Positions 55,908-64,000 of a stretch of 64,000 bases of DNA are shown in pieces (position 1 is the first letter of the stretch; the number at the start of each line of letters is the position of its first letter). The stretch lies in NCBI GenBank assembly GCA_036499395.1, contig DASYDW010000095.1, positions 124,001-188,000 on the forward strand, written 5' to 3'. Under the pieces are notes generated by a model, which ran no database searches, was not told where the DNA came from, and worked only from the letters and a program-made list of their open reading frames with translations. This DNA comes from Pirellulales bacterium. GTDB lineage: Bacteria > Planctomycetota > Planctomycetia > Pirellulales > JACPPG01. The translations under genes and the position numbers were made by a program.

Positions 55908-56987
55908 GTGCGCATTCCATCGGCCACGCTGCTGGTCAGCCTCTGCCTGATCGGCACTGGATCGGCAGCGGACGTGCGCCGCACCATGGAATTCGAACTG
56001 GGGGGACAACGCATTGAAGGGACACCGCTGACGAATACGGCCTCGGGGGTCGAGTTACTAGGCCGCGATGGGCGCTTGTGGAGCATCGCGCCGAGTGAAG
56101 CTCGATCGCTGAAGCAAACCGGCTCGTCGTTTCAAAGTTATCCGGTCTCGGTCTTGAAGGGGCGTTTGCAGGCCGAGTTGGGGAAAGGATTCCGCGTCGT
56201 CGCGACGAGCCATTACCTGGTGGCCTTTCCTACCGGAGTGCGGGCCAATTGGGCCGAACGATTCGAGGATTTGTACCGCTCGTTCGCGCTGTACTTTTCG
56301 GTGCGAGGCTTCCACCTCGAAGCCCCCGAGTTTCCGCTAATCGCGATTGTTTGGCCCGATCAGCAGAGTTTTGCCAGGGCTTGCGCCGCGGATCGCGGCG
56401 GTGTTCCGGCGGGATTGCTGGGGTATTACTCGCCGATCTCGAATCGAATCATGCTGTACGACACGGGGGGCGGGCGGGGATCGGCCGAGGATTGGCAACA
56501 AACCTCGGCGACGATCATTCACGAAGCGACGCATCAGACGGCGTTCAATACTGGCATCCATCGCCGCTTCGCCGATACGCCGCGCTGGCTGGTCGAGGGA
56601 TTGGGGATGATGTTCGAAGCGCCGGGCGTCTCGAACTCGCGCGCGTATACGCGGCGCGAAGATCGCATCAATCACGATCGCTTCGACTACTTTCGATCGC
56701 GGATCGCACCCAAGCATAAGCCGGACCTGCTGGAGGCGCTCGTCAACTCGGACCGGCTGTTTTCGCTGGATGCGTCCATCGCCTACGCCGAGGCGTGGGC
56801 GCTGTCGTTCTACCTGGTCGAAACTCAGCCGCGCAAATACTCGCAATACCTGACTCTCACGGCCCAGCGGCAGCCGGGGCAAGCTTATCCACCGGCCCGA
56901 CGGCTGGCCGACTTTACCTCGATCTTTGGCAGCAACTTTCGAATGCTCGACGCTCAATTCCTGCGGTTTATGGCCGAGTTGAAGTAG
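55908..56987 (+). CDS. Exported gluzincin-type metalloprotease, DUF1570-like
   Basis: This 359-residue protein begins with a signal peptide (about 1-22, SATLLVSLCLIGTGSAAD). The key motif is IIHEATHQTAFNTG, an HExxH zinc site, with PRWLVEGLGMMFE downstream supplying a Glu as third ligand, the gluzincin pattern of planctomycete DUF1570 proteins. The sequence upstream (about 75-200) carries a beta-rich domain with SHYLVAFPTGVRANW. The substrate is unknown. The start is a GTG at 55908 with GGGAAA about 8 nt upstream, and the hydrophobic segment follows directly. The next 370 nt hold no gene. Confidence 0.82.
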   Translation: MRIPSATLLVSLCLIGTGSAADVRRTMEFELGGQRIEGTPLTNTASGVELLGRDGRLWSIAPSEARSLKQTGSSFQSYPVSVLKGRLQAELGKGFRVVATSHYLVAFPTGVRANWAERFEDLYRSFALYFSVRGFHLEAPEFPLIAIVWPDQQSFARACAADRGGVPAGLLGYYSPISNRIMLYDTGGGRGSAEDWQQTSATIIHEATHQTAFNTGIHRRFADTPRWLVEGLGMMFEAPGVSNSRAYTRREDRINHDRFDYFRSRIAPKHKPDLLEALVNSDRLFSLDASIAYAEAWALSFYLVETQPRKYSQYLTLTAQRQPGQAYPPARRLADFTSIFGSNFRMLDAQFLRFMAELK

Positions 56988-57356
56988 CTCCATAAGCTGG
57001 GCGAATTTCAGAGCCGCTGGAATCGGTATCCGCTTATCGTGCGACTCCGGCGAAACCGCCATCTTCATTTGGAACCAGCATTGGGCCACTGTCGTCGCAT
57101 CCGCCGCGACGATCTCCTGGTCGCAGTAGCTAGCACTCTCACCGGGTTTGAATTGACGTGGAGACGTTGAATGGTCGCAATTCAATAATTCACAGCGATT
57201 TACGTCGTAACTCGCGCGCTCTGCGAGCCGATCCTTCGAATCCGCAAATATCGGATTTCCCGCAATACTGCTTGACTTCGTTAAGCAGACCTTCTAATGT
57301 TACATTCCTGATTTCGATGCTGTTCCTGCGCTCTATTTGCCAGATTTATTCTACGT
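56988..57356. other. Gap upstream of the lysR-gltBD operon
   Basis: This 369-nt stretch is lower in GC near its right end and holds the promoter at 57272-57300. A leftward frame (57185 to about 56990) shows weak protein-like composition but runs antisense into the metalloprotease gene, so no gene is called. No other structure was seen. Confidence 0.5.
57272..57300 (+). promoter_or_regulatory. Sigma-70-like promoter of lysR-gltB-gltD
   Basis: TTGACT (57272-57277) and TAATGT (57295-57300) are separated by exactly 17 nt. Predicted transcription starts near 57307, 50 nt before the lysR ATG. This is the best -35/-10 pair seen in the window. Confidence 0.65.
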
Positions 57357-58466
57357 ATGGCCGTTCATCTGAAGTGGTTGAAGGTCTTTTGCGACGTGGT
57401 GCGGCAGCGGAGCTTCTCCCGTGCGGCCGACGAAAACGACATGTCGCAGTCGGCGGCCAGCCAGTTGGTACACCAATTGGAAGAGCGTTTGGGCGTCAAG
57501 TTGATTGACCGCTCGAAGCGCCCTTTCGTCCTGACCCCCGAGGGCGAGGTCTATTACGACGGCTGCCGGGCGGTGATGGAGCGGTACGGCGCCCTGGAAG
57601 ATAAGGTCCGCACCCTGCATCAAGAGGTGGCGGGCTGTGTGCGCGTGGCTTCGATCTATTCGGTCGGGCTGCACCACATGAATCGTTACATGCAGGAGTT
57701 TCTCAGCCAGCATCCGAAAGCCAACGTTCGGCTGGAGTACCTCCATCCGCACCGCGTTTTCGAAAGCGTGGAGAACGACCTGGCCGACCTGGGGCTGGTG
57801 AGCTATCCGAAGTCGTCTCGCACGTTGACGGCCATTCCCTGGCGGGAAGAGCCGATGGTGCTGGTTTGTGCTCCGACGCACGAATTGGCCTCGCGCGAGA
57901 GCATTGGTCTGGGGCAGTTGCACGGCCGGGAACTGGTCGGTTTCGACAGTGATCTGACGATCCGTCGCGAGATCGACCGTGTGCTGCATTTGCACCGCAT
58001 CGAAGTGCAATTGGTCATGGAGTTTGATAACATCGAAACCATCAAGCGGGCCATCGAAATCGATGCCGGCGTGAGCCTTCTGCCCGAGCCAACTGTCCTG
58101 CGAGAAGTGGCGGCCGGGACGTTGGTGGCCGTGCCGCTGGATACTGATGAATTGGTGCGCCCGCTGGGCATTATTCACCGCCGTGGTAAGCAGTTGAGCG
58201 CGACCACGTGGCGGTTTGTCGAACTTCTGAAGCGAGAAGGGGACCGTCTGCCGGCTGAGTCGGCGGCGGGCCAACAGGCACGAGGTGTTTCCACACAAGG
58301 TGCTGTTGCGCAAAGCGCCAAGAACGGCAAGCCCTCGCATCAAGTCGCCGGCGAATCGAGAACGCATCTAAGCGTCTCCGCCGGCGCGCCGCCCGCCCGT
58401 GGCGCGGGTCATGGAGAGTCTGCATCGATGGCCGAATGCCGCGCGGCCGAGACCACGGTAGGATAA
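57357..58466 (+). CDS. LysR-family transcriptional regulator
   Basis: This 369-residue protein has an N-terminal winged helix (about 1-62) with [20 protein letters not shown] as helix-turn-helix and [20 protein letters not shown] as the wing region. The effector-binding domain (about 90-300) has the two-lobe periplasmic-binding-protein fold ([37 protein letters not shown]). A Ser/Ala/Gly-rich tail of about 65 residues follows, beyond the usual 300-residue length. It lies 7 nt upstream of gltB and shares its promoter, so it probably controls or is controlled with glutamate synthase, as GltC does in Bacillus; that link is inference. Confidence 0.9.
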   Translation: MAVHLKWLKVFCDVVRQRSFSRAADENDMSQSAASQLVHQLEERLGVKLIDRSKRPFVLTPEGEVYYDGCRAVMERYGALEDKVRTLHQEVAGCVRVASIYSVGLHHMNRYMQEFLSQHPKANVRLEYLHPHRVFESVENDLADLGLVSYPKSSRTLTAIPWREEPMVLVCAPTHELASRESIGLGQLHGRELVGFDSDLTIRREIDRVLHLHRIEVQLVMEFDNIETIKRAIEIDAGVSLLPEPTVLREVAAGTLVAVPLDTDELVRPLGIIHRRGKQLSATTWRFVELLKREGDRLPAESAAGQQARGVSTQGAVAQSAKNGKPSHQVAGESRTHLSVSAGAPPARGAGHGESASMAECRAAETTVG

Positions 58467-58473
58467 AACCGCG

Positions 58474-61400
58474 ATGTCATCACATCCGCGAAATGCCGGT
58501 CTACCCGTTCGCGAAGGGCTCTACGACCCCGCCAACGAGCATGACGCCTGCGGCGTCGGCTTCGTTGTCCATATGCGCGGCGAGAAGAGCCACCAGATTG
58601 TGCGCTCGGGGCTCGAAATCCTGGTCAATTTGACACACCGCGGTGCTTGCGGTTGCGATCCTTTGACCGGTGACGGCGCTGGGATACTCACGCAGATCCC
58701 GCACGATTTCTTCGTCGCCAAGTGCAAGGAGCTGGGCATTTCGCTGCCGGCCCCTGGTGAATACGGCGTGGGCACGGTCTTCCTCCCCCCGGATCCGACC
58801 GAGCGGCAAGCTTGCCAGCGCCGCCTCGACGAGCTGATCGAGGCCGAAGGGCAGCGTTTGCTCGGCTGGCGGGATGTGCCGATCGATAACGCGCATATCG
58901 GGCAATCGGCCCGCGAGGTCGAACCGTTCATTCGGCAGGTCTTCGTCGCGCGCGGCGCGAAGACGACTGCCGACATGTTCGAGTGGAAGCTGTACGTCAT
59001 TCGCAAGCAGCTCGAATCGTCGATCCGCGGCAGCAACCTGTCGCAGAAGGCGTACTGCTATGTGCCGACCTTGTCGTCGCAAGTGATCGTCTACAAGGGA
59101 TTGATGCTGGCCGACCAGGTACAGTTGTTCTATGGCGACCTGGCCGACGAGCGTTTCGTCTCGGCTCTGGCGCTTGTGCATCAGCGTTACAGCACCAACA
59201 CTTTCCCGACCTGGGACCTGGCGCAGCCGTTCCGCTATCTGGCGCACAACGGCGAAATCAATACGGTGCGTGGCAACGTCAACTGGATGCACGCTCGGCA
59301 GAGCATGCTCGCCAGCAAGCAATACGGCGACGACCTGCGGAAGATCTTCCCGGTCTGCACGCCGGACGGCAGTGACTCGGCCATGTTCGACAACGCGCTT
59401 GAGCTGCTGGTGTTAACCGGCCGTTCGCTGCCGCAGTCCATGTCGATGCTGATTCCCGAGCCGTGGGCCGGGCACGAAAGCATGCCCGACGACAAGCGGG
59501 CGTTTTACGAATATCAGGCGTGCCTGATGGAGCCGTGGGACGGTCCGGCCTCGATGGCTTTCACCGATGGCAAAGTGATCGGCGCTGTGCTCGACCGCAA
59601 CGGATTGCGTCCCAGCCGGTACTGCGTCACTAAGCAGGGGTTGGTGATCATGGCTTCGGAGGCGGGGGTGTTGAAAGTCCCGCCGCGCGATGTGGTCTCG
59701 AAGGGGCGCTTGCGACCCGGCCGCATGTTCCTGGTCGATACGGCGAAAGGTCAAATCATCGCCGACGACGAGATCAAGCACGCCCTGGCTGCGCGTCATC
59801 CCTACCGTCAGTGGATCGACACGCATCAGATCAACTTGGCCGATCTGCCTGACCCCGCCACGAGCAACGGACACAAGACCAACGGCCACGCGGACGAACC
59901 GCTATTGAAGCTGCAGCGGACGTTTGGTTACACGCTCGAAGATGTGCGCATCCTGATGATGCCGATGGCCATCGATGGTCAGGAAGCCATCGGCTCGATG
60001 GGGAATGATGCTCCGTTGGCCGTGCTCTCGGATCGTCCGCAGTTGCTCTACAATTATTTCAAGCAGCTGTTCGCGCAGGTCACGAACCCTCCGCTGGACG
60101 CGATTCGGGAAGAGATCATCACCTCGATGATCACGACGATCGGTTCCGAAGGGAACCTGCTCGACGAATCACCCGAGCAATGTCGTCTGCTGCGGCTCGA
60201 TCGGCCGATCGTCACCAACGAAGAGTTGGCCCAGATCAAGGCATTGAATCTGCCCGGCCTGCGCAGCCGTACGCTGTCGATCCTCTTCCCGCGGGAAGAG
60301 GGGGCGCGTGGCATGCGTCGCCGGCTAGACGAGTTGCGCCGCGAGGCCTCGCGCGCGATTTCGGACGGTGTCACGCTGTTGATCTTGTCGGACCGAGGGG
60401 TGAATCACGAATGGGTGCCGATTCCGGCACTGCTGGCCACCAGCGGCATGCATCATCATTTGATTCGCGAGAAGACTCGCACGCGGTGTGGTCTGATCGT
60501 CGAGTCGGGCGAGCCGCGCGAGGTGCAGCACTTCGCCCTGCTGACCGCCTATGGTGCCGGAGCGATCAACCCTTACCTGGCCCTGGCGACGCTCGACCAG
60601 TTGCACGCCGAAGGGTATGTCGCGGACTCGTACACGATCGAGAAGCTGCACAAATCGTTCGTCAAGGCGGGCGTAAAGGGCTTGCTGAAGGTGATGTCCA
60701 AGATGGGCATCTCGACGCAGCAAAGTTATCGCGGGGCGCAGATCTTCGAGGCGATCGGCCTGAACGCCGATTTTGTCGACGAGTTCTTCACCCGCACCGC
60801 CAGTCGCATTCAAGGCATCGGCCTGGAAGCGGTGGCCGAAGAGGCGTTGCGCCGACACGAGCATGCCTTCCCGCGGGCCAAAGTGCCTGAGACGCTCGAC
60901 CTGGACGTAGGCGGTCAGTATCAATGGCGACGCAAGGGCGAAGCGCATCTCTTCAATCCCGAAGTTGTGGCCAAGCTGCAGCACTCCACGCGTCTGAACA
61001 GCCGCGAGGATTTCCAGAAGTACTGCCAGGCGATTGACGATCAGCAGCGGCAACTGCTGACGCTGCGTGGCCTGCTGGAATTCAAGAAGGCCGAGCATCC
61101 GATTCCGCTCGACGCCGTCGAACCGGCGGCCACGATCGTCAAGCGATTCGCCACCGGCGCCATGTCGTACGGCTCGATCTCGAAGGAAGCGCACGAGACG
61201 CTGGCCATCGCGATGAATCGGCTGGGAGCCAAGAGCAACACCGGTGAAGGGGGCGAAGACCCTGCCCGATATCATCCGGATGCGAACGGCGATCGCCGTT
61301 CGAGCGCGATCAAGCAAGTGGCCAGCGGCCGCTTCGGCGTGACCAGCGAATACCTGGTCAGTGCCCAGGAACTACAGATCAAGATGGCGCAAGGCGCGAA

Positions 61401-63063
61401 GCCGGGCGAAGGCGGACAGCTCCCCGGCCATAAGGTGGACAACGAAATCGCGCGCATCCGGCACAGCACGCCGGGGGTGGGTTTGATTTCGCCGCCGCCG
61501 CATCACGATATTTACTCGATCGAAGATCTGGCGCAACTGATTCACGATTTGAAGAACTCGAATCGCGATGCGCGGATCAGCGTAAAGCTCGTGGCCGAGG
61601 TCGGCGTTGGCACGGTTGCCGCCGGCGTCGCCAAGGGGAAAAGCGATGTCGTGCTGATCAGCGGACACGACGGTGGTACGGGCGCGAGCCCCTATACGTC
61701 GATCAAGCATGCCGGCATCCCCTGGGAATTGGGTCTGGCCGAAACGCATCAGGTCCTGGTCAAGAACGATCTACGCGGTCGCATCGTCGTGCAAACCGAC
61801 GGACAGTTGCGTACGCCCCGCGACGTGGCGATTGCCACGATGCTGGGGGCCGAGGAATGGGGAATCGCCACGGCGGCCCTGGTCTCGGTCGGCTGCATCA
61901 TGATGCGGAAGTGTCATTTGAACACCTGCCCGGTAGGCATCGCGACGCAAGACGTCGAACTGCGCAAGAAATTTGCCGGTAAGCCGGAGTACGTCGTCAA
62001 TTTCTTCTTCATGCTGGCCGAAGGCCTTCGCGAGATCATGGCCTCGCTTGGTATCGCGACCGTCGAAGAAATGGTCGGGCGCGTCGATTTGCTCGAAACC
62101 CGCCAGGCCATCGGGCATTGGAAGGCGCGAGGACTCGACTTCTCGACGATGCTCTTCAAGCCGCAGGTGCCGGCCAATATCAACACGTATTGTGTCGAGC
62201 CGCAGGATCATGGGCTGGATAAATCGCTCGATATGACCATGCTGTTGGATCTGTGCCGTCCGGCGATACAGGACGAGACCCCCGTGGCGTTCGACCTGCC
62301 CATTCAGAACACGAATCGCACGGTGGGAACGATCCTCTCCAGCGAGATCACCCGGGCGCACGGCGCGAAGGGGCTGCCCGAGGATACGATCCAGCTCACT
62401 TTCCACGGCAGTGCCGGGCAGAGCATCATGGCCTTCGGCGTGCCGGGCTTGACGGTGCGCGTCGAGGGTGAAGTCAACGATTACTGCGGCAAGGGTCTGT
62501 CCGGCGGCAAAGTGATTGTTTACCCGCCGACGGAGTGCTCGTTCGAGGCCGAGAAGAACATCATCGCCGGTAACGTCGTCCTGTACGGTGCCACGAGCGG
62601 CGAGGTTTACTTGCGGGGCATTGCGGGCGAGCGGTTCTGCGTCCGCAACTCGGGCGCTCACGCGGTCGTCGAAGGGGTCGGCGACCACGGCTGCGAATAC
62701 ATGACCGGCGGTGTTGCCGTCATTCTCGGTGAGACCGGGCGTAATTTCGCAGCCGGCATGAGCGGTGGCGTGGCCTACATCCTGGACGAGGAAGGGGGCT
62801 TCCCTACACTCGTGAACATGGAGATGGTTGAGCTCGAATCGCTCGACGATGTCGAAGATCAAAAGGTCGTGCTCGACCTGGTGCGCAAGCACGTGCAGTA
62901 CACGGCCAGCGCACGTGGACAATATGTGTTGGATAACTGGGAACAATTAATCTCGAAGTTCGTCAAGGTTATGCCGCTCGATTACAAACGGGCCCTGGCG
63001 GGCATGAAGAAAGCCGCGGCCGGCAAGGCTGCCGGAGAGCTGGAAGAGGTGGCCCATGGGTGA
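58474..63063 (+). CDS. gltB: Glutamate synthase (NADPH) large subunit
   Basis: This 1529-residue enzyme makes two glutamates from glutamine and 2-oxoglutarate. After a 25-residue propeptide, Cys26 ([10 protein letters not shown]) is the N-terminal nucleophile of the glutaminase domain; autoprocessing would expose it. The synthase domain (about 850-1250) binds FMN and a 3Fe-4S cluster through [15 protein letters not shown] (cysteines spaced C-x5-C-x4-C). The C-terminal GXGXG repeat domain ([12 protein letters not shown], then [17 protein letters not shown] and [21 protein letters not shown]) completes the family layout. It is 7 nt after the lysR stop (AGGA overlaps that stop), and gltD starts 8 bp before its end, so translation is coupled. 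Confidence 0.96.
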   Translation: MSSHPRNAGLPVREGLYDPANEHDACGVGFVVHMRGEKSHQIVRSGLEILVNLTHRGACGCDPLTGDGAGILTQIPHDFFVAKCKELGISLPAPGEYGVGTVFLPPDPTERQACQRRLDELIEAEGQRLLGWRDVPIDNAHIGQSAREVEPFIRQVFVARGAKTTADMFEWKLYVIRKQLESSIRGSNLSQKAYCYVPTLSSQVIVYKGLMLADQVQLFYGDLADERFVSALALVHQRYSTNTFPTWDLAQPFRYLAHNGEINTVRGNVNWMHARQSMLASKQYGDDLRKIFPVCTPDGSDSAMFDNALELLVLTGRSLPQSMSMLIPEPWAGHESMPDDKRAFYEYQACLMEPWDGPASMAFTDGKVIGAVLDRNGLRPSRYCVTKQGLVIMASEAGVLKVPPRDVVSKGRLRPGRMFLVDTAKGQIIADDEIKHALAARHPYRQWIDTHQINLADLPDPATSNGHKTNGHADEPLLKLQRTFGYTLEDVRILMMPMAIDGQEAIGSMGNDAPLAVLSDRPQLLYNYFKQLFAQVTNPPLDAIREEIITSMITTIGSEGNLLDESPEQCRLLRLDRPIVTNEELAQIKALNLPGLRSRTLSILFPREEGARGMRRRLDELRREASRAISDGVTLLILSDRGVNHEWVPIPALLATSGMHHHLIREKTRTRCGLIVESGEPREVQHFALLTAYGAGAINPYLALATLDQLHAEGYVADSYTIEKLHKSFVKAGVKGLLKVMSKMGISTQQSYRGAQIFEAIGLNADFVDEFFTRTASRIQGIGLEAVAEEALRRHEHAFPRAKVPETLDLDVGGQYQWRRKGEAHLFNPEVVAKLQHSTRLNSREDFQKYCQAIDDQQRQLLTLRGLLEFKKAEHPIPLDAVEPAATIVKRFATGAMSYGSISKEAHETLAIAMNRLGAKSNTGEGGEDPARYHPDANGDRRSSAIKQVASGRFGVTSEYLVSAQELQIKMAQGAKPGEGGQLPGHKVDNEIARIRHSTPGVGLISPPPHHDIYSIEDLAQLIHDLKNSNRDARISVKLVAEVGVGTVAAGVAKGKSDVVLISGHDGGTGASPYTSIKHAGIPWELGLAETHQVLVKNDLRGRIVVQTDGQLRTPRDVAIATMLGAEEWGIATAALVSVGCIMMRKCHLNTCPVGIATQDVELRKKFAGKPEYVVNFFFMLAEGLREIMASLGIATVEEMVGRVDLLETRQAIGHWKARGLDFSTMLFKPQVPANINTYCVEPQDHGLDKSLDMTMLLDLCRPAIQDETPVAFDLPIQNTNRTVGTILSSEITRAHGAKGLPEDTIQLTFHGSAGQSIMAFGVPGLTVRVEGEVNDYCGKGLSGGKVIVYPPTECSFEAEKNIIAGNVVLYGATSGEVYLRGIAGERFCVRNSGAHAVVEGVGDHGCEYMTGGVAVILGETGRNFAAGMSGGVAYILDEEGGFPTLVNMEMVELESLDDVEDQKVVLDLVRKHVQYTASARGQYVLDNWEQLISKFVKVMPLDYKRALAGMKKAAAGKAAGELEEVAHG

Positions 63064-64000
63064 TATTCGCGGCTTCATGCAATTCGGTCGTCGGCAATAT
63101 GACGAAGAGCCTGCCGATGCGCGCGTCAAGCATTACAACGAATTCCTGCGCGTGCTGCCGAGTGAAGAGATTCGCCGGCAAGGCGCGCGCTGTATGGATT
63201 GCGGCGTTCCCTTCTGCCATACCGGCTGTCCGCTGGGGAACATCATTCCGGACTTCAACGACCTTGTCTATCGCGATCGTTGGCGCGAGGCGCTGGCCCG
63301 ACTGCACGCCACGAATAACTTTCCGGAGTTCACGGGCCGGGTCTGTCCCGCTCCTTGCGAGACGGCTTGCGTGCTGGGGATCAACGAAGATCCGGTGTCG
63401 ATCAAGCAGATCGAAATGTCGATCGCGGATCGCGGTTTCGACGAAGGTTGGATCACGCCCGAGCCGCCTGAAGTCCGCACCGGCAAGCGCGTGGCGGTCG
63501 TCGGTGGCGGTCCGGCCGGACTGGCCGCGGCGCAGCAATTGAACCGGGCCGGGCATTATGTCACGGTCTTCGAGCGGGCCGATCGTCCCGGCGGTTTGCT
63601 GATGTACGGAATTCCCGATTTCAAACTGCAGAAAGATCGCGTCTGGCGACGCATCCGCCAGTTGGAAAACGAAGGGGTCGAGTTCCGCTGCAACGCGAAC
63701 GTCGGTGTGAACGTCGAGACCGCGCAATTGCGCGACGAATACGACGCCATGCTGTTGACCGGCGGCGCTACGCAGCCACGCGATTTGCCGATTCCCGGCC
63801 GCAACCTGCCGGGCATCTACTTCGCGATGGAATTTCTGCCGCAGCAGAACAAACGCAACCAGGGGGACAAGATCCCTGCGGATATTTCGCTGTTGGCCAC
63901 GGGCAAGGATGTGATCATCATCGGCGGCGGCGATACGGGGAGCGACTGCACCGGCACGTCGAATCGTCACGGCGCAAAAAGCGTTACGCAATTCGAGCTG
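63056..64000 (+). CDS. gltD: Glutamate synthase small subunit, 5' part (3' end outside window)
   Basis: The frame starts at an ATG that overlaps the end of gltB by 8 bp and stays open to the end of the window, giving 315 residues of about 480-500. Residues 46-58 have [13 protein letters not shown] and 97-105 have CPAPCETAC, the two cysteine sets that bind [4Fe-4S] clusters. A Rossmann fingerprint [14 protein letters not shown] at about 146-159 binds FAD, and a second, [11 protein letters not shown] near 289, binds NADPH. The small subunit passes electrons from NADPH to the FMN of GltB. The Cys and dinucleotide motifs are those of GltD rather than of the related dihydropyrimidine dehydrogenase. 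Confidence 0.95.
   Translation, partial: MGDIRGFMQFGRRQYDEEPADARVKHYNEFLRVLPSEEIRRQGARCMDCGVPFCHTGCPLGNIIPDFNDLVYRDRWREALARLHATNNFPEFTGRVCPAPCETACVLGINEDPVSIKQIEMSIADRGFDEGWITPEPPEVRTGKRVAVVGGGPAGLAAAQQLNRAGHYVTVFERADRPGGLLMYGIPDFKLQKDRVWRRIRQLENEGVEFRCNANVGVNVETAQLRDEYDAMLLTGGATQPRDLPIPGRNLPGIYFAMEFLPQQNKRNQGDKIPADISLLATGKDVIIIGGGDTGSDCTGTSNRHGAKSVTQFEL

Noticed and set aside
57351..58367. A 338-residue minus-strand frame over the LysR gene
   Set aside because: The plus strand has a textbook LysR helix-turn-helix and a promoter; the minus frame has no domain.
61771..62946. A 391-residue minus-strand frame inside gltB
   Set aside because: It overlaps the well-conserved 3Fe-4S and GXGXG region of gltB and shows no domain.
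62969..63991. A 340-residue minus-strand frame over gltD
   Set aside because: The plus-strand frame starting at 63056 has the GltD cysteine motifs and FAD fingerprint and stays open to the window end.

Overview
The window is a GC-rich, gene-dense chromosomal segment that most resembles a planctomycete (Planctomycetota, Pirellulales-like). This is inferred from gene content: a secreted sulfatase, a PL10-type pectate lyase, a redoxin/cytochrome c/copper-monooxygenase-like fusion, a DUF1570-type metalloprotease, a TMTC-like TPR membrane protein and many short lineage-type hypotheticals. No rRNA, tRNA, CRISPR array, prophage or insertion sequence was seen. Both ends cut genes: xerC on the left and gltD on the right.

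Layout. 1-7.9 kb: the xerC 3' end, then a signalling island with a degenerate receiver, a NarL-type regulator, an NtrC-type sigma-54 activator, a receiver/anti-sigma-kinase-like protein and a large PAS-rich hybrid histidine kinase with its own phosphorelay. 8-20.8 kb: an EamA transporter, two thioredoxin-fold proteins, a TPR protein, a hydrolase, agmatine deiminase, a cysteine-rich CopZ-like protein, a LolA-like secreted protein, a TIM-barrel isomerase, a PLP trans-sulfuration enzyme and a large disordered exported protein. 20.8-28.7 kb: small hypotheticals, purB, a Fur-family regulator, an orphan flgM-like gene with a possible sigma-54 promoter, an EF-hand protein and an LptF/LptG-type permease. 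28.9-35.1 kb: a GT2-GT39 fusion, a Dabb-like protein, a YceH protein and NAD synthetase. 35.3-37.4 kb: an ExbB/ExbD/ExbD operon on the minus strand. 37.7-44.8 kb: four secreted catabolic or redox proteins. 44.9-48.3 kb: a radical SAM protein, a small hypothetical, ilvC and ilvN. 48.6-57 kb: uvrA, a TMTC-like protein, a [2Fe-2S] protein, an SLC13 transporter and a metalloprotease. 57.3-64 kb: a LysR regulator with gltB and gltD.

How the genes fit together. The clearest units are lysR-gltB-gltD (gaps of 7 and -8 nt, with a good sigma-70-like promoter), ilvN-ilvC (one promoter upstream of ilvN) and exbB-exbD-exbD. The secreted proteins at 37.7-44.8 kb suggest degradation of plant or algal polysaccharides and sulfate or phosphate esters. 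The signalling island combines four output styles: DNA binding, sigma-54 activation, anti-sigma kinase and phosphorelay.

The most notable non-coding signal is a dispersed palindromic repeat with consensus arms CCCTCTCCC/GGGAGAGGG followed by a GGGTGAGGG-like tail. There are seven good copies and one degenerate copy, all intergenic. All but one lie 9-74 nt after a stop codon in the sense orientation of that gene, which suggests a role at mRNA 3' ends or between operon genes.
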